Under the pieces are notes generated by a model. It was not told where the DNA came from, ran no database searches, and saw only the letters and a list, made by a program, of their open reading frames with translations. A stretch of 64,000 nt of DNA from assembly GCA_965205905.1 (NCBI GenBank), contig CBDBHZ010000010.1, positions 124,001 to 188,000 on the forward strand, read 5' to 3'. The position numbers and the translations under genes were made by a program. The stretch comes from JAHZMA01 sp965205905 (GTDB lineage: Bacteria; Pseudomonadota; Alphaproteobacteria; JABAAW01; JAHZMA01). Of this stretch, positions 35,836 to 43,472 are shown in pieces. Position 1 is the stretch's first letter. Every line of letters starts with the position of its first letter.

Positions 35836-35850
35836 TGGAATATATGTTGC
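35836..35850 (+). promoter_or_regulatory. Sigma-54 (-24/-12) promoter of the fliF run
   Basis: TGG-N9-TTGC in CTGGAATATATGTTGC: GG (35837-35838) and GC (35849-35850) are separated by exactly 10 bases, the spacing required by sigma-54. It lies 35 bases before the fliF start, which has a good GAGGTGAT ribosome binding site. A sigma-54 activator (flbD) is encoded in the same run, which supports the reading. Confidence 0.6.
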
Positions 35851-35884
35851 GTCTGATGCAACAAAATTGAAATGAGGTGATGTT

Positions 35885-37579
35885 ATGGCGTCATTATTAG
35901 AAACATTAAAAAATATGTCAAAACAGCAATTAGCGATACTTGGCGGTGGTAGTGCATTGCTGATTATCGGCGTTATTGCCAGCTTGCTCTTATTAGGTGG
36001 CGAGCGTTATTCACTGTTATATGGTAATTTAAGCGCGGAAGATTCTGCGGAAATTATCCAAGTGTTAGAAGGTTTGGGCGAAAACTATGAAATTGGTGAG
36101 AATGGCTCTATTTTGGTGGCACCGCAAAATGTGCCACGATTAAGGATTAACCTTGCCGAGCGAAATTTACCCAGTGCTGGCACATTGGCAGGCTACGAGC
36201 TTTTTGATGAAGACCAAGGCTTTGGCACATCTAATTTTGTTCAAGAAATCACGCATTTACGCGCTTTAGAAGGTGAGTTAGGGCGCACCATCGCCTCGAT
36301 TGATGGTATCAGCAAAGCAAGGGTGCATTTGGTATTGCCCAAACGTGAATTATTCAGCCGTAACCAGCGCAAACCTAGCGCATCGGTTGTGCTTGATTTA
36401 AGCCGCAACCGCCCACCGAAAGAAAAAATTGATGCGGTGCGCTCGTTGGTGGCATCAGCCGTGCCCGAATTGCAAATTGGTAATATTTCAGTGATTGATA
36501 ATAAAGGACAATTATTGGCACGTGGCGATGATGGCGGCGGTGGCGGCGATAATTATTTGATTGGTGGCAGCGCGCCCGATGAATTGCGCTCAGCCTATGA
36601 AGCAAAATTAGCGCAGGAATTGCAGGAGCTAGTGGAAAGCGTGGTTGGGTTCGGAAATGCGCGGGTTGAAGTGCGCGCTGAAATGGATTTTAGCCAAACG
36701 GTGATTGATGAAGAAATTTATGACCCTGATGGGCAGGTGTTAAAATCATCACAAGAAATTAACGAAAATTCTGAAAATACTGATAATCGCAATCAGGGTA
36801 GAATCACGGTTGAAAATAATCTACCGGGTGGTAATCTGCCAGAACAAGATGGTGGCTCAACGGTGCGTTCGGTTAGCTCGCGTTCGGAAATCATTAATAA
36901 TTATGAAATTAGCAGGCAAAAAGTGGTGCGTACCATTCATCCGGGGCAAGTTGAAAGGCTTTCAGTCGCGGTGCTGGTAGATGGCACTTATACTGGCGAG
37001 GATGCTAATCGGGAATACTCACCGCGTGCTGCTGAAGAATTAGAGCAAATCCAACGTTTGGTGCGCTCCGCAATTGGTTATGATGGTATTGTGCGCCAAG
37101 ATAATGTTGAGGTGGTTAATTTACAATTTGCCCAAGAAGAACTCTATAATTTAGTCGCAGACGATAAAATTTTAGGCGTTGAAGTAGGAAGAATCGAAAG
37201 AATTGTTGAACTTGTGATATTATCAATCGTGGCATTGGTGATATTCTTATTGGTGTTACGCCCCTTAGTGCTTCGCGCGATTCGAAACCGCGAAACGCGT
37301 GATGTTGAGATTCTTGCTGATGGCACGATGGTGGATAGAACAACAGGTGAAACTGTTGGGCCAGCACCTGCTGGTGCAATGATGCAAGGTGGCTTTGGTA
37401 TGGCAGGCGCTGATGGCTTCGGCTCTCTTTTAGCGCAAGGCGGTGGTGAACAAATGATTGATTTGGTGAATGTAGATGCCAAAATCAAACAATCATTAAG
37501 CAAGCAGCTTAATGATGTTGTTGCCGAGTTTCCAAATGAAACGGGCAATGTGATTAAAGGTTGGTTGTTGGAAGGCTAA
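35885..37579 (+). CDS. fliF: Flagellar MS-ring protein FliF
   Basis: A 564-residue inner-membrane protein that forms the MS ring. There are two membrane helices (about 18-38 and 436-458) and a large periplasmic ring-forming region between them (YSLLYGNLSAEDSAEIIQ, LAGYELFDEDQGFGTSNF, RARVHLVLP-like KARVHLVLPKRELF). The cytoplasmic C-terminus, VVAEFPNETGNVIKGWL, is the FliG-binding tail. A very similar pattern is repeated in the short ORF that follows 3 bases later. Confidence 0.95.
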   Translation: MASLLETLKNMSKQQLAILGGGSALLIIGVIASLLLLGGERYSLLYGNLSAEDSAEIIQVLEGLGENYEIGENGSILVAPQNVPRLRINLAERNLPSAGTLAGYELFDEDQGFGTSNFVQEITHLRALEGELGRTIASIDGISKARVHLVLPKRELFSRNQRKPSASVVLDLSRNRPPKEKIDAVRSLVASAVPELQIGNISVIDNKGQLLARGDDGGGGGDNYLIGGSAPDELRSAYEAKLAQELQELVESVVGFGNARVEVRAEMDFSQTVIDEEIYDPDGQVLKSSQEINENSENTDNRNQGRITVENNLPGGNLPEQDGGSTVRSVSSRSEIINNYEISRQKVVRTIHPGQVERLSVAVLVDGTYTGEDANREYSPRAAEELEQIQRLVRSAIGYDGIVRQDNVEVVNLQFAQEELYNLVADDKILGVEVGRIERIVELVILSIVALVIFLLVLRPLVLRAIRNRETRDVEILADGTMVDRTTGETVGPAPAGAMMQGGFGMAGADGFGSLLAQGGGEQMIDLVNVDAKIKQSLSKQLNDVVAEFPNETGNVIKGWLLEG

Positions 37580-37582
37580 AAC

Positions 37583-37747
37583 ATGAAAGATGATAAAAAA
37601 AAGCAATCGCAGATTGCGCAAGTGATTAAGCAGCATCGACAATTGCGCCAAAAAATGGGCGAGCAAGTCAACAAAGTTATTGCGGAACAGCCAGAAAAGA
37701 CGAGTGATATTATTCGTCACTGGCTATCGGATAATAAACCTAAATAG
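37583..37747 (+). CDS. 54-residue protein resembling the FliG-binding tail of FliF
   Basis: Starts 3 bases after the fliF stop and ends 17 bases before fliG, with GGAAGG upstream of its ATG inside the fliF end. The first half is Lys/Gln-rich; the second half, VIAEQPEKTSDIIRHWL, aligns without gaps with VVAEFPNETGNVIKGWL at the end of FliF (shared V-AE-P-T-I-WL pattern). I infer a partial duplication that could bind FliG on its own. It is in frame with neither fliF nor fliG, so it is a separate polypeptide unless a frameshift joins it. Confidence 0.72.
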   Translation: MKDDKKKQSQIAQVIKQHRQLRQKMGEQVNKVIAEQPEKTSDIIRHWLSDNKPK

Positions 37748-37764
37748 AAACGGAGAAAGAAGCG

Positions 37765-38808
37765 ATGCCACCTCCCGGTCCCAAAGCACTCAGTTCACAT
37801 TTATCAGGTCCTGATAAAGCTGCGATTTTACTCTTGTCGCTAGACCGCCATCATGCGGAAGAAATGATTGCACAATTAGATGATGAAGAATTAAAAGTTT
37901 TGTCACGCTCAATGTCAACTGTTGGGCGCGTTGATTCTGTGGTTGTGGAAGATGTTTTAAAACAATTTGTTGAACGGGTTTCGTATTCATCAGATTTAAC
38001 GGGCAATTTTTCGGCAGCCGAAAAATTATTGCGGGCGGTGTTACCCACCGAACGCGCTGATGCGATATTAGAAGAAGTAACAGGGTCGGCAATAGGCTCG
38101 CCCGGGGTCTCTATGTGGGAACGCTTATCGCAAGTGAATGAAGAATTGCTTGCGAATTATCTCAAAAATGAATATCCGCAAACCATCGCATTAATTTTAA
38201 GCCGTATCGACCCTGCCCATGCCTCAGCCGTGATGACTCACCTGCCCGACCAACTTAATTTGCAAGTGATGTTGCGTATCTTAAAAATGGAAAGTGTGCA
38301 TCGCGATGTGATAGAAGATATTGAACGGACATTGCATAGTGAATTTATCAGCAATTTAGGTCATGCTCAAAAACGCGATTCTTTCGAATTACTGGCAGAA
38401 GTATTTAACGCATTCGATAGAACAACCGAAACAAGATTGATGGAATTATTAGAATCGCAAGATTATGAATCAGCCGCCCATGTGAAATCACTGATGTTCA
38501 CTTTCGAAGATTTCGTAAGAATCGAACCTTCTGGTATTCAACAATTATTACGCTCTCTCAATAAAGCAGCATTGGCTGTGGCATTGAAAGGGGCATCGAA
38601 ACATTTGCAAGATTTGTTCTTAACCAACATGTCGGAACGCGCCCAAAAAGTGTTGCAAGAAGATATGGGGGCATTGGGTGCGGTGCGTTTGCGTAAAATT
38701 GAAGAGGCACAACAACAGTTGGTGCAAACAGCCAAAGAAATGTCAGATAGGGGCGAGATTGAAATCTTGCAACGCAATCAACACGACAAAAACAGGCTGG
38801 TGAGATAG
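37765..38808 (+). CDS. fliG: Flagellar motor switch protein FliG
   Basis: A 347-residue C-ring protein that binds FliF at its N-terminus and FliM/MotA toward its C-terminus. The N-terminal LSGPDKAAILLLSL is family-typical, the middle domain carries NEYPQTIALILSRID (EHPQ-like motif) and ILKMESVHRDVI, and the C-terminal domain has the charged torque helix (QEDMGALGAVRLRKIEEAQQQ). GGAG precedes the ATG. Confidence 0.95.
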   Translation: MPPPGPKALSSHLSGPDKAAILLLSLDRHHAEEMIAQLDDEELKVLSRSMSTVGRVDSVVVEDVLKQFVERVSYSSDLTGNFSAAEKLLRAVLPTERADAILEEVTGSAIGSPGVSMWERLSQVNEELLANYLKNEYPQTIALILSRIDPAHASAVMTHLPDQLNLQVMLRILKMESVHRDVIEDIERTLHSEFISNLGHAQKRDSFELLAEVFNAFDRTTETRLMELLESQDYESAAHVKSLMFTFEDFVRIEPSGIQQLLRSLNKAALAVALKGASKHLQDLFLTNMSERAQKVLQEDMGALGAVRLRKIEEAQQQLVQTAKEMSDRGEIEILQRNQHDKNRLVR

Positions 38809-38812
38809 TTTG

Positions 38813-40951
38813 ATGGCTGAACAAGACCAACAGCAAGTGGCGGATAAAGATAATATCACCAATGTGGTAACTGCCCCACCCACCCCCAACACTGCTCCTA
38901 TTGTTGAGGAAGCCGTGCCAGCTGTTGCGCCACAGCAAGAAAACTCCCAAACCGCTGTGTCTCAACCATCGCAAGCGGATATGAATTATCGTCGTGGGGT
39001 TGCGCGCAGTGTGAATCCACGTTATATGGGGGCAACGGCATGGGAGATGGAGGAACAAAAATATCAAGATGAACATGCGATTGACGATGAATTCCGCACA
39101 TTTGAGATGCCAAGCGTTAGTATCAGCAATCGGCGTCAAACCATCCATCATAATGATGAGGGTTTTGTGAGCTTTGCTGATAAATTACACGCGCAAGATG
39201 AAGAGATAAGGCAGGCAAAAGAACAAGAAGAAGCCCTGATAAGACAACAAAATGAGCAACAACATCAGCAGCATGAACAGGCACAACAACCGCAAAATGT
39301 TGCAGGGCAAGAAGCACCAGCAGAACAAGCGCAAGCAGAACCGCAAGAATTACCCTTGAGTGAAGAGATGTTACAATCATTGCATGATAGCGCGTATACG
39401 CATGGCTTTCAAGAAGGGCGCGAGGCGGCACGGCAAGAATTTGAACGTGAAAAAATAGATATGCGTCAGCAAATTTACGAAGAATTATATGCGGTAGATA
39501 CCAATGATTTGCTCTATAAATTAAGCCATAATATTTATCAACATATTGAATTATTGTTGAATGCCGAACGCGACCGCGATGTGCATTTGCTGACCTTAAT
39601 GCTAGAAATTTTGCGTAAAATTTTACCGGGCACACTTGCCAAAAATGGCTGTACTGAAATTGAATCTTTTGTGAAGGAAATTATTAGCTTAACGCGCCAT
39701 AATGAACCGCTTGATATTACATTGCCAAAATATCCTGATGCGGAACTCACCAAGCAGGTGCTTTATATGTTGCGTGGTAAGTTTGATTCTGATGAACAGA
39801 TGAATCAATATGTCAAAATTAGGGAAGATGCCAATTTAGGGCTATCTGATTGTATTGTGCGTTGGCAAAGTGGTATGGCAAGGCGTGATATTGATGATTT
39901 ATGGGGCGATATCGAGCGTATTTTATCGCGTCATATGTGGCTGGCACTGCCGGAATTTGCGTTGCATGATTTTGACGCATCTGAAATGATGCAGGAAAAT
40001 ATCAAAACCCAACAAACAGAGGCAACCGAAGTTCAAGAAGCCAAAGCCATCGCGGCTGATTTAAGGGAAGCCGAAGCCCAAGCAAAAGCTGAAGCCGTCG
40101 CGGCTGATTTAAGGGAGGCAAAAGCTGAAGCTGAAGCCAAAGCTGAAGCCCAAGCAAAAGAAGCGGCTTTAAGAAAGGCTGAGCAAGAAAACATGGCTGA
40201 GCAGGAAAAAATCGCTGAACAGGCACGTGCTGAAGAAACTCTGGCTGAAGAGACTCTTATTGGGGAAAGCCCGCAGGATATTGCACTGATACAAGCGACA
40301 GAAGTAGTGAAACAAGAAACACCAAAAGAAGTTGACGATGAATTTGACATCGATAAAATGCTTGAAACATTAGAATCTGATGCAGAAATCAGCAATGATG
40401 CCACATCAGAATATTATGGCGAACCATTAGAATCTGATAATAGAATATTAGAGATTCCGCCAGAAATTGAACAAGAAGTAATTGAACAAGAAGTAATTGA
40501 ACAAGAAGCAATCGAACCAGATTTATCTGCTGAAATAGAGAGCCCAATCAGTGACGAAGCAAATAGTGTCGAATCACTCGATACTGAAACGGATGATGCC
40601 ACATCAGATGATTCCAGCGACGATATATTAGATAGTCTCATCAATCATGCCGATGATACATCAGAAGCAAACATAGAAGCAGACACAGAGCAAGATTTTT
40701 TGACGGATTTATTGCAAGAAACAGCGCAAGCCGATGATAGTGATGTTGGCGATACTGATGTTGATGATATGTTGAACGCGATTTTACCAGAAGAACCTAT
40801 TATTGAAGAACCCATTATTGAAGCGGGAGCATTGCTAGAACAGGAATATAATCATGTTACAAATGACCCAATAAATGACCCAATAAATGACATGGCAAAT
40901 GACGCTATTGAAGAAAATAACCAACAAAATGATGATAAGCTTGTATCTTGA
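38813..40951 (+). CDS. fliH: FliH-like export ATPase regulator with long acidic extension
   Basis: A 712-residue protein, several times the usual FliH length. After a Gln/Ala/Pro-rich N-terminus, a FliH-like core spans about 185-390 (HGFQEGREAARQEFEREK, REDANLGLSDCIVRW near the end). The last 320 residues are strongly acidic and repetitive: alternating Ala/Glu/Lys stretches with repeats of AADLREA(E/K)A, then EVIEQEVIEQEAIE, PIIEEPIIE and NDPINDPINDMAND. FliH normally binds the ATPase FliI and the C-ring; fliI is not adjacent here. ATG at 38813 is preferred to the TTG just upstream. The extension may be a coiled-coil or scaffold (inference). Confidence 0.82.
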   Translation: MAEQDQQQVADKDNITNVVTAPPTPNTAPIVEEAVPAVAPQQENSQTAVSQPSQADMNYRRGVARSVNPRYMGATAWEMEEQKYQDEHAIDDEFRTFEMPSVSISNRRQTIHHNDEGFVSFADKLHAQDEEIRQAKEQEEALIRQQNEQQHQQHEQAQQPQNVAGQEAPAEQAQAEPQELPLSEEMLQSLHDSAYTHGFQEGREAARQEFEREKIDMRQQIYEELYAVDTNDLLYKLSHNIYQHIELLLNAERDRDVHLLTLMLEILRKILPGTLAKNGCTEIESFVKEIISLTRHNEPLDITLPKYPDAELTKQVLYMLRGKFDSDEQMNQYVKIREDANLGLSDCIVRWQSGMARRDIDDLWGDIERILSRHMWLALPEFALHDFDASEMMQENIKTQQTEATEVQEAKAIAADLREAEAQAKAEAVAADLREAKAEAEAKAEAQAKEAALRKAEQENMAEQEKIAEQARAEETLAEETLIGESPQDIALIQATEVVKQETPKEVDDEFDIDKMLETLESDAEISNDATSEYYGEPLESDNRILEIPPEIEQEVIEQEVIEQEAIEPDLSAEIESPISDEANSVESLDTETDDATSDDSSDDILDSLINHADDTSEANIEADTEQDFLTDLLQETAQADDSDVGDTDVDDMLNAILPEEPIIEEPIIEAGALLEQEYNHVTNDPINDPINDMANDAIEENNQQNDDKLVS

Positions 40952-41017
40952 TGGGTTTAGGATTATGTTAGGGATAGATAAAATCGAATGTCGGATGGAT
41001 ATTAGGGAATCAAGGCG

Positions 41018-41311
41018 ATGGTAGAAAAAGATTTGATGAGCCAAGCAAGCGCACCGATTGCGAAAGTGGGGGTGCGGCGCGATTTAGGCAATTTGCAAAA
41101 TGTGCCAGTGCAAGTCTCTGCTATTTTGGGACGCGCCCAAGTTAAGGTGAATGATTTGGTGCATATGCAACCGGGCTCGGTGCTTTCGTTAGATAGAAAA
41201 ATCGGCGAAGCGGTAGAAATTTATGTGAATGACAAGCTGGTCGCACGTGGTGAAATGGTTGTGATTGGCAATAAATTAGGTATTTCAATCACTGAGATTG
41301 AGAAAGAATAG
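41018..41311 (+). CDS. fliN: Flagellar motor switch protein FliN
   Basis: A 97-residue C-ring protein of the SpoA fold: NVPVQVSAILGRAQVKVNDL, then PGSVLSLDRKIGEAVEIYVNDKLVARGEMVVIGNKLGISI, which is the FliN core. Length is normal for the short form. It follows the fliH stop by 66 bases. fliM is not in the window. Confidence 0.93.
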   Translation: MVEKDLMSQASAPIAKVGVRRDLGNLQNVPVQVSAILGRAQVKVNDLVHMQPGSVLSLDRKIGEAVEIYVNDKLVARGEMVVIGNKLGISITEIEKE

Positions 41312-41321
41312 GGGATTTATC

Positions 41322-42131
41322 ATGGCAAGTTCAAGCATTAGAACAACTGAAAAAAAACATATTATCGATATTGCCACCATTATCGGCTTATTAGTTGCGT
41401 TTACATTGGTGATAATGGCAATTTTCTTAGGTGGCACACCACAAGCTTTTATTAATATTCCTTCGGTGTTAATCGTGGTGGGTGGCACATTCGGTGTGGT
41501 GATTGCTGGCACACGGTTTCGTGATTTTCTTGGGGCAGCCAAATATATCATAACCACGTTTAGCCGTCAGCAACTGATTATCGGTGAGGTGGCATTACAG
41601 CTGATTGAGCTGGGATTGGCAGGCAGGCAACAGGGATTGCTGCAAATGCAGGGGGCTTTGGCGAGCATTCAAGATAAGCCAATGTTGGTGCGTGGCATAT
41701 CATTGGCAATTGATGGTGCCAGTGATGAAGAAATTCAAGAAATTATGACGGGCGAAGCGTTGAATATCACCGAATTGCGCGAACAATCTATTTCACTCTT
41801 ACGCAAAGCATCAGAATCCTCACCCGCCATGGGGTTGATTGGCACATTGGTGGGGTTGGTGCAAATGTTGGCACAGCTTGATGACCCATCATCCATCGGA
41901 CCATCGATGGCGGTGGCGTTGCTCACCACTTTTTATGGGGTGATTTTGGCGCATATGGTGTTTATTCCTTTCGCCAATAAATTGGATAGAAATGGCAGAG
42001 ATGAGGATATTTTCAATCGCATGTATATTTTATCGGCTGCATCGATTCAGCGTCAAGAAAATCCGCGTCGTCTTGAAATGTTGATTAATGCGTTACTGCC
42101 TGAACGCGAGCAGATTACTTATTTTGATTAG
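41322..42131 (+). CDS. motA: Flagellar stator protein MotA
   Basis: A 269-residue proton/ion-channel stator subunit of the MotA/PomA type. Four membrane helices are visible: IIGLLVAFTLVIMAIFL, INIPSVLIVVGGTFGVVIA, and two in the conserved C-terminal block AMGLIGTLVGLVQMLAQL...PSMAVALLTTFYGVILAHMVFIP. Ion specificity cannot be told. The start at 41322 has AGGGGA 8-13 bases upstream. A motB gene is not adjacent, which is unusual. Confidence 0.92.
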   Translation: MASSSIRTTEKKHIIDIATIIGLLVAFTLVIMAIFLGGTPQAFINIPSVLIVVGGTFGVVIAGTRFRDFLGAAKYIITTFSRQQLIIGEVALQLIELGLAGRQQGLLQMQGALASIQDKPMLVRGISLAIDGASDEEIQEIMTGEALNITELREQSISLLRKASESSPAMGLIGTLVGLVQMLAQLDDPSSIGPSMAVALLTTFYGVILAHMVFIPFANKLDRNGRDEDIFNRMYILSAASIQRQENPRRLEMLINALLPEREQITYFD

Positions 42132-42146
42132 GATAGATAATTTACA

Positions 42147-43463
42147 ATGAAGTTACTTATTATAGGTGAATTAGAAGGTTATATTACCGAAGCCAGCCAA
42201 ATAGCCATGAAAAAAGGCGCGCAGGTCTCCACTGTTACGTCTATCAATCAGGGCGTTGAAGTTTTACGCAATGGCGGGGCGATTCAACTGGTGATGATTG
42301 AAGATAAGCTAGATGTGTATGAATTTATCAAGAAAATTCGTGCCGAACATATTGCTGTGCCAGTCTTGGCATGTGGTTTGGGTGATGACCCGCAATTAGC
42401 CGCGCAATGTGTGAAAGATGGTGCAGTGGATTATGTGCCAATGCCACCCGATGCCGATTTGATTGCCGCTGTGCTAGAAAATAGCTGTAAGAGTGATAAG
42501 GAATTTATTTTTGCCGACCCCATCATGCAAGAATTATTGGCAATGGCGAAAAAAATAGCACCATCGCAAGCATCAGTGTTGATTACGGGCGCATCAGGCA
42601 CGGGTAAAGAGGTGATGGCGCATTACATCCATAAAAATTCCAAACGCAAAGAGAAAGCCTTTATCGCAGTGAATTGCGCGGCGATTCCTGAAAATCTTAT
42701 CGAATCGGAATTATTTGGGCATGAAAAAGGCGCGTTCACTGGTGCACAGGCACGCCGTATCGGCAAGTTTGAAGAAGCCAATGGCGGCACATTATTGCTA
42801 GATGAAATATCGGAAATGGATGTTCGGTTGCAGGCGAAATTATTGCGCGCCATTCAAGAACGCGAAATTGATAGGGTGGGCGGCACGCGCCCCGTGCAAG
42901 TGGATGTCAGAATCTTAGCCACATCGAATCGCAATTTATCACAAGAAGTTGCCAAAGGTAATTTCCGCGAAGATTTACTATTTCGCCTCAATGTGGTGAG
43001 TTTGCAGATACCATCATTATCGGAACGTGGCCAAGATATTGTGGCACTGGCAAAACATTTTAATCAAAAATTTTCAACATTAAATGAATATCCGTTACGA
43101 GAATTTTCAGATAAAGCATTAGAAAAGCTACAATCACATCAGTGGCAAGGCAATGTGCGCGAATTGGAAAATATTACCCATCGCGCTGTTTTGATGGCTG
43201 ATGGTGATAAGATTAGCGAAACAGCAATTATGTTGGATAGAAATGGCGTGGGGAAAAATGCGCTCAATAATGATGCAGAGGTTAAAAATATGGTTGGTCA
43301 AGCCTTAGCTGATGTAGAGCGTGAAGCAATTTTGCAAACTTTAGAACATTGCGAAGGCGATAAAACCCATGCCGCCATTATTTTAGGCGTTTCAATCCGA
43401 ACATTGCAGCAAAAATTGCAGCAATATCTGGATGAAGGGGTTTCTGTTGCCGCCGCAGGATAG
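42147..43463 (+). CDS. flbD: FlbD-type sigma-54 activator
   Basis: A 438-residue NtrC-family regulator. The N-terminal receiver-like domain (1-115) lacks the usual DD acidic pair: the expected strand reads IIGELEGY and the phosphorylation site region VMIEDKLDVY is atypical. The AAA+ domain has Walker A GASGTGKE (about 148), GAFTGA (about 195-200) that contacts sigma-54, and Walker B GGTLLLDEIS. A helix-turn-helix (THAAIILGVSIRTLQQKLQ) closes it. Resembles FlbD of Caulobacter, which also works with an unusual receiver. It probably drives flagellar promoters such as the one before fliF. Confidence 0.88.
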   Translation: MKLLIIGELEGYITEASQIAMKKGAQVSTVTSINQGVEVLRNGGAIQLVMIEDKLDVYEFIKKIRAEHIAVPVLACGLGDDPQLAAQCVKDGAVDYVPMPPDADLIAAVLENSCKSDKEFIFADPIMQELLAMAKKIAPSQASVLITGASGTGKEVMAHYIHKNSKRKEKAFIAVNCAAIPENLIESELFGHEKGAFTGAQARRIGKFEEANGGTLLLDEISEMDVRLQAKLLRAIQEREIDRVGGTRPVQVDVRILATSNRNLSQEVAKGNFREDLLFRLNVVSLQIPSLSERGQDIVALAKHFNQKFSTLNEYPLREFSDKALEKLQSHQWQGNVRELENITHRAVLMADGDKISETAIMLDRNGVGKNALNNDAEVKNMVGQALADVEREAILQTLEHCEGDKTHAAIILGVSIRTLQQKLQQYLDEGVSVAAAG

Positions 43464-43472
43464 TGGCGATAA

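Noticed and set aside
38558..39151. Long minus-strand frame opposite the fliG-fliH junction
   Set aside because: It overlaps two clear genes, has unusual composition and no ribosome binding site; best read as an antisense by-product.
40033..40404. Antisense frame opposite fliH (Ser/Ala-rich)
   Set aside because: It is a mirror of the Glu/Ala/Lys repeats of fliH and has no independent support.
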